Below are positions 1 through 5,625 of a DNA stretch of 7,052 bases, piece after piece. The stretch's first letter is position 1, and the number at the start of each line of letters is the position of its first letter. Source of the stretch: Citricoccus sp. WCRC_4 (GTDB lineage: Bacteria > Actinomycetota > Actinomycetes > Actinomycetales > Micrococcaceae); the NCBI GenBank assembly GCA_026645375.1, contig JAPFFX010000300.1, positions 1 to 7,052 on the forward strand, written 5' to 3'. The translations under genes were made by a program, and so were the position numbers. The notes below the pieces were generated by a model, which was not told the DNA's origin, ran no database searches, and was given only the letters and a program-made list of their open reading frames with translations.

Positions 1-636
1 GAGACCGGTCCCCAGTCCTGGGTGCACCACCTGGGTGCGCACCGGATGCGGATGGCGGGCGGGTCGGGCCGGTGGGGTGCCACCGCGGACGAGATCGAGT
101 CCCGGCACCTGTTGCGGGAGCCCCGGGCGGACCTGCTGGTGTTGTTCCTCGGGACCAACGACCTCGCGGCCCCGGGACCGGTGGCGGGCGAGGGCCTCCT
201 GGGGCCGCACGGGCACTTCGTGGCCACCCTCGAGCGGATCGTCGAGCGACGGGGTTACCCACCCGGAAGGGTGGTGGTCGTGGCCGTCGGCCCCCGGGAT
301 GGGGGCACCGCGGCGCCGGTGGAGCAGTGGAACCGGCTCACCGCGCAGGCCGCCGCGGACCGCGGCTGGCACCTGGTGGACCCGTGGCCCACGTTGCGGG
401 CGGCGGGCAACCGCTTTGCCGATTCCTCCCTGACCACGGACGGACTGCACCTGGACACGGCCGGCGCGGAGCGGCTCGCGGCCGGAATGGCGGCCGGGCT
501 CCGGCGGATCGCCGACCAGGACGCGGCCGGGGGTGCGGCCGGGCGTGGGGCCGGGGGTGCGGCCGAGCGCCTCGGACAGCCGGCCGCACCGGTGACGGGA
601 CGGTGGACGCGACAGTCAGGCCCGCCGACCACGTAG
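1..636 (+). CDS. SGNH/GDSL-type hydrolase, C-terminal part (5' truncated by window edge)
   Basis: The reading frame is open from base 1 to a TAG at 634-636, so the true start and the N-terminal catalytic Ser block (GDSL motif) lie upstream of the window. Three other SGNH-family blocks are visible. A block II-like Gly sits in WGATADE at about 78-98. Block III is GTND at window residues 51-54, with its oxyanion Asn. Block V is DGLH at residues 147-150, supplying the Asp and His of the catalytic triad. Such enzymes are esterases, lipases or acyl/carbohydrate deacetylases; the substrate cannot be told from this part. The last ~40 residues are Gly/Ala/Arg-rich, low in complexity and probably disordered, and they contain an 8-codon tandem duplication. 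The gene ends 15 nt before a hairpin. The family is fairly certain; the exact function is unknown. Confidence 0.82.
   Translation, partial: ETGPQSWVHHLGAHRMRMAGGSGRWGATADEIESRHLLREPRADLLVLFLGTNDLAAPGPVAGEGLLGPHGHFVATLERIVERRGYPPGRVVVVAVGPRDGGTAAPVEQWNRLTAQAAADRGWHLVDPWPTLRAAGNRFADSSLTTDGLHLDTAGAERLAAGMAAGLRRIADQDAAGGAAGRGAGGAAERLGQPAAPVTGRWTRQSGPPTT
525..572 (+). repeat. 24-bp tandem duplication in the hydrolase tail
   Basis: Two adjacent 24-bp units (525-548 and 549-572) share their first 17 bases exactly (525-541 = 549-565) and diverge after that. The period is eight codons, so the frame is kept and the protein gains a second Gly/Ala/Arg block. It looks like replication slippage in a low-complexity GC-rich tail. 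Confidence 0.7.
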
Positions 637-650
637 GCTGGTGAGGTCCG

Positions 651-674
651 GGCCGCCCCCCGAGGGGGTCGGCC
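651..674 (+). terminator. Hairpin after the SGNH hydrolase gene, probable terminator
   Basis: Bases 651-660 pair with 664-674 as a 10-bp G/C stem, with a 3-nt loop (661-663) and one bulged T at 669. It starts 15 nt after the hydrolase stop codon and lies before the gndA ribosome binding site. No T-tract follows, so it would be a U-less terminator of the kind often predicted in actinobacteria, or simply a 3'-end stabilising hairpin. Confidence 0.5.
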
Positions 675-711
675 GGAAGTCCACTGTTGGCAGCAGCACC
701 TCCGGCGTGCT

Positions 712-719
712 GGGAAGGA
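712..719 (+). promoter_or_regulatory. Ribosome binding site of gndA
   Basis: The purine-rich GGGAAGGA ends 5 nt before the ATG at 725 and decides this start. An open GTG at 641 in the same frame would add 28 residues with no family similarity and would translate through the hairpin, so it is not used. Confidence 0.75.
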
Positions 720-724
720 ACGGC

Positions 725-2212
725 ATGAAGGCTGACATCGGCGTCACGGGGCTGGCGGTCATGGGGGCGAACCTGGCCCGGAACTTCGCGCGTCACGGGT
801 ACACCGTGGCCCTGCACAACCGCAGCAGGGCGCGCACCGATGCGCTCGTGGCCGAGCACGGTGATGACGGGACCTTCATCCCCACGGAGACGCTGGCCGA
901 GCTCGTGGAGTCCCTGGCCACACCGCGCCGGGTGCTTCTCATGGTCCAGGCCGGCCGGCCCGTGGACGACGTCATCGACCAGCTGGTGCCGCTGCTGGAG
1001 GCCGGGGACATCGTCATCGATGCCGGCAACTCACACTATGAGGACACCCGCCGGCGCGAGGCGGCCCTGGCCGCGAAGGACCTGCACTTCGTGGGGATCG
1101 GCGTGTCCGGTGGCGAGGAGGGTGCCCTGAACGGCCCCGCCATCATGCCGGGCGGCCCCCGCGAGTCCTACGAGGCGCTCGGCCCGCTGCTCGAGGACAT
1201 CTCCGCGAAGTACGAGGGCGACCCCTGCTGCGCCTGGATCGGCACGGACGGCGCCGGCCACTTCGTGAAGATGGTCCACAACGGCATCGAGTACGCCGAC
1301 ATGCAGGTGATCGGGGAGGCCTACGACCTCCTGCGCAGCGTCGGGGGAGTGGAACCGGCCGAGCAGGCGGCCATCTTCGAGCAGTGGAACCGGACGGAGC
1401 TGCGCAGCTACCTGATCGAGATCACCGCCGATGTGCTGAGCCAGGTGGACGTGGCCACCGGGAAGCCGATGGTCGATGTCATCGTGGACGAGGCCGGCCA
1501 GAAGGGGACCGGCCGCTGGACGGCCATCTCCGGACTGGACCTGGGCGCGCCCGTGGCGGCGATCGCCGAGTCCGTGTTCGCCCGCTCGCTCTCCAGCCAG
1601 ACTGCCGCGCGGTCCACGGCCCGGGAGGCCCTGGGGGCCGGTGCCGACGCCGTCAGCGCGCCGCAGGAACTGCAGGACCAGGACCACGAGGCCTTCGTCG
1701 AGGACGTGCGCCTGGCCCTGTACGCCTCCAAGCTGGTGTCCTACGCCCAGGGCCTGGACATGCTCTCGGCGGCCGCCGCGCAGTACGGCTGGTCCCTGGA
1801 CCTGGGCACCATCGCCTCGCTGTGGCGCAACGGCTGCATCATCCGCGCCGACCTGCTGGACACCATCATGAAGGCCTACGGCGGCCGGGACACCTCCCGT
1901 CACCCGGAACCGGGCACGCTGGCGGAGGGCCAGCCGCTCAACCTGCTCTTCGCCCCGGAGTTCAGCCAGGCGCTCGCCGCCGCGGTGCCCGCCTGGCGCC
2001 GGGTGGTCGCCGCGGCCGTCTCCGCCGGGGTGCCCGTACCGGTGTTCTCCTCGGCCCTGGCCTACTACGACGGCCTGCGCCGGGACCGCCTGCCGGCCGC
2101 GCTCACCCAGGGCCTCCGGGACTACTTCGGCGCGCACACCTACCGCCGGGTCGACCGGGAGGGCACCTTCCACACCCTGTGGTCAGGAGACCGCTCCGAG
2201 ATCTCGGCCTGA
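725..2212 (+). CDS. gndA: 6-phosphogluconate dehydrogenase, decarboxylating (NADP+)
   Basis: This cytosolic enzyme of the oxidative pentose phosphate pathway oxidatively decarboxylates 6-phosphogluconate to ribulose 5-phosphate, making NADPH. The 495-residue protein has an N-terminal Rossmann domain (about 1-178) with GLAVMGANLARN at 9-20 and NRS at 32-34, which fits NADP binding. It also has the substrate signature VSGGEEGALNGP at 127-138. The helical C-terminal domain holds K182 in FVKMVHNGIEY with H185, N186 and catalytic E189, then KGTGRW at 260-265, R287, R465 and the tail residue H483. Compared with the 468-residue E. coli enzyme, the clearest extra stretch is a hydrophilic insert around residues 386-403. 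All key residues are present. Its neighbours are not pentose-pathway genes, so it is probably transcribed alone; I could not identify a convincing promoter in the ~50 bp after the upstream hairpin. Confidence 0.97.
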   Translation: MKADIGVTGLAVMGANLARNFARHGYTVALHNRSRARTDALVAEHGDDGTFIPTETLAELVESLATPRRVLLMVQAGRPVDDVIDQLVPLLEAGDIVIDAGNSHYEDTRRREAALAAKDLHFVGIGVSGGEEGALNGPAIMPGGPRESYEALGPLLEDISAKYEGDPCCAWIGTDGAGHFVKMVHNGIEYADMQVIGEAYDLLRSVGGVEPAEQAAIFEQWNRTELRSYLIEITADVLSQVDVATGKPMVDVIVDEAGQKGTGRWTAISGLDLGAPVAAIAESVFARSLSSQTAARSTAREALGAGADAVSAPQELQDQDHEAFVEDVRLALYASKLVSYAQGLDMLSAAAAQYGWSLDLGTIASLWRNGCIIRADLLDTIMKAYGGRDTSRHPEPGTLAEGQPLNLLFAPEFSQALAAAVPAWRRVVAAAVSAGVPVPVFSSALAYYDGLRRDRLPAALTQGLRDYFGAHTYRRVDREGTFHTLWSGDRSEISA

Positions 2213-2221
2213 CACCCCCCT

Positions 2222-2271
2222 ACGACGCCGGCCGGCCGCCTTCCGAGGGGAAGGCGACTGGCCGGCGTCGT
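2222..2271. terminator. Bidirectional terminator hairpin between convergent gndA and cysE
   Basis: The outer arms 2222-2233 and 2260-2271 are perfect 12-bp inverted repeats, and the inner arms 2238-2244 and 2249-2255 are perfect over 7 bp around a 4-nt loop. The linking bases 2234-2237 and 2256-2259 pair except for one position, giving a nearly continuous 23-position stem. Each RNA orientation has exactly one G-U wobble and one A/C mismatch, so the hairpin is equally stable both ways. It lies 9 nt after the gndA stop and 30 nt after the cysE stop. Neither side has a T-tract. Confidence 0.8.
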
Positions 2272-2301
2272 GCTGGGAGGTGCTGGAGGGCGCGCGGGGC
2301 G

Positions 2302-2886
2302 TCAGATCCACATGGCGGGGTCGACGTACTCCGCCGGGTCCACGGCGGGCTTGTGCTCGCGGGGCTCCCGGTGCCGCCACGTGGCCGGGATGCCGGTGGC
2401 GATGGAATCGGCGGGGGTGTCCTTGACGACCACGGCGTTGGCGCCCACCGCGGTGCCCGCGCCGATCTCGACCGGGCCGAGGATCTTGGCGCCGGCACCG
2501 ACGACGACCCCGTTCTTCAGGGTCGGGTGCCGCTTGACCTTGTCCAGGGACCGTCCGCCGAGGGTGACGCCGTGGTAGAGCATGACGTCGTCGCCGATCT
2601 CCGCCGTCTCACCGATCACCACGCCCATGCCGTGGTCGATGAAGAACCGCCGGCCGATCGTCGCGCCGGGGTGGATCTCGATCCCGGTCAGGGTCCGGGC
2701 CACCTGGGAGACCACGCGCGCCGGGGTCTTCAGGCGCTCGTTCTGCCACATGCGGTGCGTCAGCCGGTGCGCCCAGATCGCGTGCAGGCCGGAGTAGACC
2801 ACGGCTACCTCCAGGTCGCCGCGGGCCGCCGGGTCATGCGCCCGGGCGTTCGCGATGTCTTCCTTGAGGCGGGACAGGAAACCCAC
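2302..2886 (-). CDS. cysE: Serine O-acetyltransferase (short CysE/EpsC type)
   Basis: The enzyme transfers acetyl from acetyl-CoA to L-serine, giving O-acetylserine, the first committed step of cysteine synthesis in the cytosol. The 194-residue protein is of the short type, lacking most of the N-terminal helical domain of the ~270-residue E. coli enzyme. Residues 70-165 form the left-handed beta-helix of hexapeptide repeats. The catalytic and serine-binding residues match E. coli: D18 in HDPA, D84-H85 in IDHG, and H120 in KRHP; GETAEIG and the HGVTLGG loop are also present. The chain ends in Ile194, the residue that in other CysE proteins docks into the CysK active site. The start is a GTG at 2886 with GAAAGG 6 nt upstream. 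It is the downstream gene of a cysK-cysE pair with a 108-bp gap. Confidence 0.95.
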   Translation of the reverse strand: MGFLSRLKEDIANARAHDPAARGDLEVAVVYSGLHAIWAHRLTHRMWQNERLKTPARVVSQVARTLTGIEIHPGATIGRRFFIDHGMGVVIGETAEIGDDVMLYHGVTLGGRSLDKVKRHPTLKNGVVVGAGAKILGPVEIGAGTAVGANAVVVKDTPADSIATGIPATWRHREPREHKPAVDPAEYVDPAMWI

Positions 2887-2892
2887 TGGAGG

Positions 2893-2898
2893 CCTTTC
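2893..2898 (-). promoter_or_regulatory. Ribosome binding site of cysE
   Basis: GAAAGG on the minus strand lies 6 nt before the GTG start at 2886. It supports a non-ATG start that also matches the conserved N-terminus (MGFLSRLKEDI) of the family. Confidence 0.6.
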
Positions 2899-2924
2899 GG
2901 TCGGTGGCTGGTGCCGGCGGTGTG

Positions 2925-2955
2925 CGTCCGGACCGGTCGGTGACCGGCCCGGACG
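2925..2955 (-). other. Strong hairpin between cysK and cysE
   Basis: Arms 2925-2938 and 2942-2955 form a 14-bp stem around a 3-nt loop. In the cysK-cysE sense RNA every position pairs, one as a G-U wobble; on the opposite strand that position is an A/C mismatch. It lies 39 nt after the cysK stop and 38 nt before the cysE start. There is no U-tract. It could be a partial terminator lowering cysE relative to cysK, or a processing or stability element. Confidence 0.55.
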
Positions 2956-2994
2956 GCGGTGTCTTGACTGTAGTGCGTGCCGCTGGTGCGGTGA

Positions 2995-3930
2995 TCAGCC
3001 GCGGATGTCCTCGTACAGGACGGTGGAGATGTACCGTTCGCCGAAGTCGCAGACGATCGCGACGATCAGCTTGTCCCGGTTCTCCTCCTTCTTGGCCTCC
3101 TCGATCGCCGCGGACACGATGGCCCCGGAGGAGATGCCGCCCAGGATGCCCTCCCGGGTGCCCAGGTCCCGCGCGGTGGCGACGGACTCCTCGAGGGTGG
3201 CGGCGTACACCGCGTCGTAGATCTCCTGGTCCAGGATCTCCGGGATGAAGTTCGCGCCCAGGCCCTGGATCTTGTGCGGACCCGGCTTGCCCCCCGAGAG
3301 GATGGGCGAGTCGGCCGGCTCGACGGCGACCAGGCGCACGTCCGGCTTGTGCTCCCGCAGGTAGCGGCCGGCGCCGGTGATGGTGCCGCCGGTGCCGATG
3401 CCGGCGACGAAGACGTCCACCTGGCCGTCGGTGGCCTCCCAGACCTCGGGGCCGGTGGTGGTGTAGTGCGCCTGCACGTTGGCCTGGTTGGCGAACTGCT
3501 GGGCCCAGACGGCGTTGTCGGACTCGGCGACGATCTGCTGGGCCTTCTCCAGCGCCCCGCGCATGCCGTCGGCGCCGGGGGTCAGGACGATCTCGGCCCC
3601 GTAGGCGCGCAGCATCACGCGGCGCTCGTTGGACATGGTCTCGGGCATGGTCAGGATGACCTTGTAGCCACGTGCGGCGCCGACCATGGCCAGGGCGATG
3701 CCCGTGTTGCCGGAGGTGCCCTCCACGATGGTCCCGCCCGGGCGCAGCTGGCCGGAGGCCTCGGCCGCGTCCACGATCGACCGACCGATGCGGTCCTTGA
3801 CCGAGTTGGCCGGGTTGTAGAACTCGAGCTTGACGGCGACCTGGCCGGGCAGGCCCTCGGTCAGCCGGTTGAGCCGGACGAGGGGGGTGTTGCCGACGGC
3901 CTCGGTGATGTTGTTGAGCAAGGTGGCCAT
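2995..3930 (-). CDS. cysK: Cysteine synthase A (O-acetylserine sulfhydrylase)
   Basis: This PLP enzyme replaces the acetyl group of O-acetylserine with sulfide to give L-cysteine, the last step of the pathway in the cytosol. The 311-residue length is typical. Visible family features are the substrate-entry stretch GNTPLVRLNRL at 13-23, the PLP-binding Lys45 in NPANSVKDRIG, the substrate-binding loop TSGNTG at 72-77, the PLP phosphate loop GTGGT at 179-183, and GISSGA at 265-270 with the Ser that contacts the PLP ring nitrogen. Cystathionine beta-synthase is related but carries extra C-terminal CBS domains, absent here. The ATG at 3930 is preceded by a good ribosome binding site. It is the first gene of the pair with cysE, which makes its substrate. 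No clear promoter or known riboswitch is visible in the 106 bp before it. Confidence 0.97.
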   Translation of the reverse strand: MATLLNNITEAVGNTPLVRLNRLTEGLPGQVAVKLEFYNPANSVKDRIGRSIVDAAEASGQLRPGGTIVEGTSGNTGIALAMVGAARGYKVILTMPETMSNERRVMLRAYGAEIVLTPGADGMRGALEKAQQIVAESDNAVWAQQFANQANVQAHYTTTGPEVWEATDGQVDVFVAGIGTGGTITGAGRYLREHKPDVRLVAVEPADSPILSGGKPGPHKIQGLGANFIPEILDQEIYDAVYAATLEESVATARDLGTREGILGGISSGAIVSAAIEEAKKEENRDKLIVAIVCDFGERYISTVLYEDIRG

Positions 3931-3935
3931 GAGGG

Positions 3936-3943
3936 TTTCCTTT
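3936..3943 (-). promoter_or_regulatory. Ribosome binding site of cysK
   Basis: AAAGGAAA on the minus strand ends 5 nt before the ATG at 3930, fixing the start at the conserved MATLLNNITEAVGNTP terminus. Confidence 0.7.
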
Positions 3944-3998
3944 GTCGAAGTCGGTGCAGGGACTGAGGGCGGCAGGGCCGGTGGCCGGCACGGGCGCT

Positions 3999-4024
3999 GG
4001 ACCCGGGCGGCGACGTCCGGGTCC
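3999..4024 (-). terminator. Hairpin after msrA, probable terminator
   Basis: Bases 3999-4006 and 4017-4024 are a perfect 8-bp inverted repeat with a 10-nt loop. It begins 12 nt downstream of the msrA stop and ends 68 nt before the cysK start. It probably separates the msrA transcript from cysK-cysE. There is no U-tract, so termination may be incomplete. Confidence 0.5.
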
Positions 4025-4036
4025 TCGTGAATCAGC

Positions 4037-4675
4037 CTATGCCAGCGGCCTGCTGAGCTGAGGCTCGACCAGCCACGCCGAGTAACGCTGGCGGACCCGG
4101 GCCAGCTTCGGGGTGATGATCACGTGGCAGTAGCCGGCATCGGGCCGGTTCGTGTAGAAGTCCTGGTGGTACCACTCCGCCGGATACCACCGGGCGGCGG
4201 GCTCGATCGTGGTGACGATGGGGGCGTCCCAGTTGTCCTGGTTACGCTCGATGGCACTCCGGAACAGGGCCTCGTCCTCGGCATCGGCCGCGAACAGGGC
4301 CGAGCGGTACTGGGTGCCCACGTCATGGCCCTGGCGGTTCAGGGTCGTCGGGTCGTGTCCCGTGAAGAAGATGTCCAGGACCATCTCCGCGCTGATGACG
4401 GACTCGTCGAAGCCCACCCGTACCGCCTCGGCATGCCCGGTGATCCCCGAACACACCGTCTCGTAGACCGGATCGGGCCAGTCGCTGCCCGTGTATCCGG
4501 ACTCGACGGCCGTGATGCCCCGGATGCGCCGGTACACGGCGTCCAGGCACCAGAAGCAGCCACCGGCCACGGTCAGCACCCGGTGGGCCCCGCGGGGGCC
4601 GGTCACGTCGTCGGACTGGTTCTCTCGCACGTCGTCACTCACAACGGGGTACAGCACGAGGGAGCGCGGGTTCAT
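4037..4675 (-). CDS. msrA: Peptide-methionine (S)-S-oxide reductase MsrA
   Basis: MsrA reduces the S-epimer of methionine sulfoxide in proteins and free methionine, repairing oxidative damage with electrons from thioredoxin. The 212-residue protein has the catalytic motif GGCFWC with nucleophile Cys40. It also has TGHAEAV at 79-85 with the conserved Glu83, DPTTLNRQG and DVGTQYRSALF at 108-128, and EWYHQDF at 167-173. Cys183 in GYCHVIITPK sits where other MsrA proteins have a resolving Cys. Cys43 and Cys75 are additional. The first ~30 residues are not conserved. The ATG at 4675 has no good ribosome binding site; an in-frame GTG at 4642 would give a 201-residue protein and a 57-bp divergent gap, so the start is uncertain. 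An open frame continues far upstream, but only as antisense of the Nif3-like gene. Confidence 0.95.
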   Translation of the reverse strand: MNPRSLVLYPVVSDDVRENQSDDVTGPRGAHRVLTVAGGCFWCLDAVYRRIRGITAVESGYTGSDWPDPVYETVCSGITGHAEAVRVGFDESVISAEMVLDIFFTGHDPTTLNRQGHDVGTQYRSALFAADAEDEALFRSAIERNQDNWDAPIVTTIEPAARWYPAEWYHQDFYTNRPDAGYCHVIITPKLARVRQRYSAWLVEPQLSRPLA

Positions 4676-4699
4676 TCCCGACTCGGGCACAATGGCCCT
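4676..4699. promoter_or_regulatory. 24-bp divergent start region between msrA and the Nif3-like gene
   Basis: Only 24 bp separate the two assigned start codons, so promoter elements must overlap the opposite gene. CACAAT at 4688-4693 resembles a -10 box and lies 6 nt before the ATG at 4700, which would give a leaderless Nif3 transcript; neither gene shows a Shine-Dalgarno sequence. An 11-bp dyad (4677-4681 and 4683-4687, around C4682) fills the middle and could be an operator. No -35 box at proper spacing was recognised, so this is tentative. Confidence 0.35.
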
Positions 4700-5614
4700 A
4701 TGAGCGCCGAAACGCCGACCCAGTCCTCTCCGGCCGAGCCGGAGGGGACGGACCTCCGCGACACCGACCGCATCCCGACCCTGGCCCAGGTGCTGGAGTC
4801 CTTCGAGGAGCTGTGGCCCGCGTCGCTGGCCGAGGACTGGGACGCCACCGGGCTGGTGGCCGGCCGGCCCGGCCGGCCGGTGCGCCGGATCCACTTCGCG
4901 GTGGACCCCGTCCAGGACGTGGTCGAGGAGGCCGTGGACGCCGGGGCCCAGCTGCTGGTCACCCACCATCCGCTGCTGTTGCGCGGCGTGCACTCGGTGG
5001 CGGCCACCGGCTTCAAGGGCGAGGTCCTCCACAGCCTCATCGAGGGCGGCTGCGCGCTGCTGACCGCCCACACCAACGCCGATTCCGCCGTCGGGGGCGT
5101 CTCCGACGTCATCGCGGACGTGCTCGGGCTGGAGGAGGTCACGCCGCTGGTCCCGGCCGCGGGTGGCCTGCCCGAGGAGGGGCTGGGCCGGGTGGGCCGG
5201 TTGTCCCGGGCCATGACGCTGGGTGACTTCGCCGCCCGCGTGTTCTCGGTCATGCCCGCCGTGGCGGGCGGGGTGCGCGTGGCGGGGGACCGGGACGGTC
5301 TGGTCAGCACGGTGGCCGTCTGCGGCGGGGCCGGGGACAGCCTCTTCGACCAGGTCCGGGCCGCCGGTGCCGACGTGTACGTCACGGCGGACCTGCGCCA
5401 CCACCCGGCCTCCGAGGTGCGGGAGGCGGCCCGGCTGACCGGCGGGCACCCCTACCTGGTGGAGGTCTCCCACTTCGGCAGCGAGTGGCTGTGGCTGCCG
5501 TCCGCCGCCGAGGCCCTCGACACCCTGCTCACCGACCGCGGCTTCGACGTGGAGATCGCGGTCAGCTCACTGAACACCGACCCCTGGGACTTCGTCCTGA
5601 CCCCCGGCTCCTGA
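4700..5614 (+). CDS. Nif3-like (DUF34) dinuclear metal centre protein
   Basis: The 304-residue protein belongs to the Nif3/YbgI family, cytosolic proteins that form toroidal hexamers with two metal ions per subunit. The family is often annotated as 'GTP cyclohydrolase 1 type 2 homolog', but its physiological reaction is not settled. The metal ligands are visible: H89 and H90 in THHP (88-91), H124 and D128 in TAHTNAD (122-128), and the C-terminal H258 and E262 in VSHFGSEW (256-263). VAVCGGAGDS (205-214) and VTADLRHHPA (228-237) are further family blocks. A short form of the family without the middle insertion domain fits this length. The first ~25 residues are hydrophilic and not conserved. 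The start ATG at 4700 lacks a ribosome binding site. The gene is first in a three-gene cluster; mycobacterial Rv2230c-Rv2229c-Rv2228c has the same order. Confidence 0.93.
   Translation: MSAETPTQSSPAEPEGTDLRDTDRIPTLAQVLESFEELWPASLAEDWDATGLVAGRPGRPVRRIHFAVDPVQDVVEEAVDAGAQLLVTHHPLLLRGVHSVAATGFKGEVLHSLIEGGCALLTAHTNADSAVGGVSDVIADVLGLEEVTPLVPAAGGLPEEGLGRVGRLSRAMTLGDFAARVFSVMPAVAGGVRVAGDRDGLVSTVAVCGGAGDSLFDQVRAAGADVYVTADLRHHPASEVREAARLTGGHPYLVEVSHFGSEWLWLPSAAEALDTLLTDRGFDVEIAVSSLNTDPWDFVLTPGS
4860..4880 (+). repeat. GC-only palindrome inside the Nif3-like gene
   Basis: Arms 4860-4869 and 4871-4880 are perfect 10-bp inverted repeats around C4870, and they also read as two GGCCGGCC octamers. The stretch encodes a tandem Gly-Arg-Pro pair at residues 55-60, so codon choice explains it well. 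A function as DNA or RNA structure is not supported. Confidence 0.45.
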
Positions 5615-5620
5615 AGGAGG
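5614..5620 (+). promoter_or_regulatory. Strong ribosome binding site overlapping the Nif3 stop
   Basis: AAGGAGG begins with the last base of the Nif3-like TGA stop (5612-5614) and ends 5 nt before the ATG at 5626. The overlap points to a shared transcript and probable translational coupling. Confidence 0.85.
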
Positions 5621-5625
5621 CCCGC

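Noticed and set aside
1031..2173. 380-codon minus-strand frame opposite gndA
   Set aside because: The plus strand is unmistakably 6-phosphogluconate dehydrogenase with all catalytic residues; the antisense translation is low-complexity and matches no family.
1384..2943. 519-codon plus-strand frame across the 3' half of gndA, the terminator and antisense cysE
   Set aside because: It crosses a strong terminator and two genes on opposite strands and gives a low-complexity protein; no ribosome binding site or family similarity.
2950..2990. Possible internal promoter for cysE (TACAGT on the minus strand near 2970)
   Set aside because: No -35 element at suitable spacing could be found, and single -10-like hexamers are weak evidence.
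2834..3991. 385-codon minus-strand frame over cysK in another phase
   Set aside because: It is an Arg/Gly/His/Pro-rich out-of-frame translation of cysK that also overlaps the cysE start; the real frame carries the PLP motifs.
3931..4036. Possible sulfur-responsive riboswitch or T-box leader upstream of cysK
   Set aside because: The cysK leader after the msrA hairpin is under 70 nt and shows no recognisable SAM riboswitch or T-box elements.
4676..5473. Minus-strand open frame extending msrA upstream by about 265 codons
   Set aside because: It is antisense to the Nif3-like gene, has no MsrA-family similarity, and arises from stop-poor GC-rich DNA; the MsrA domain begins only around 4580.
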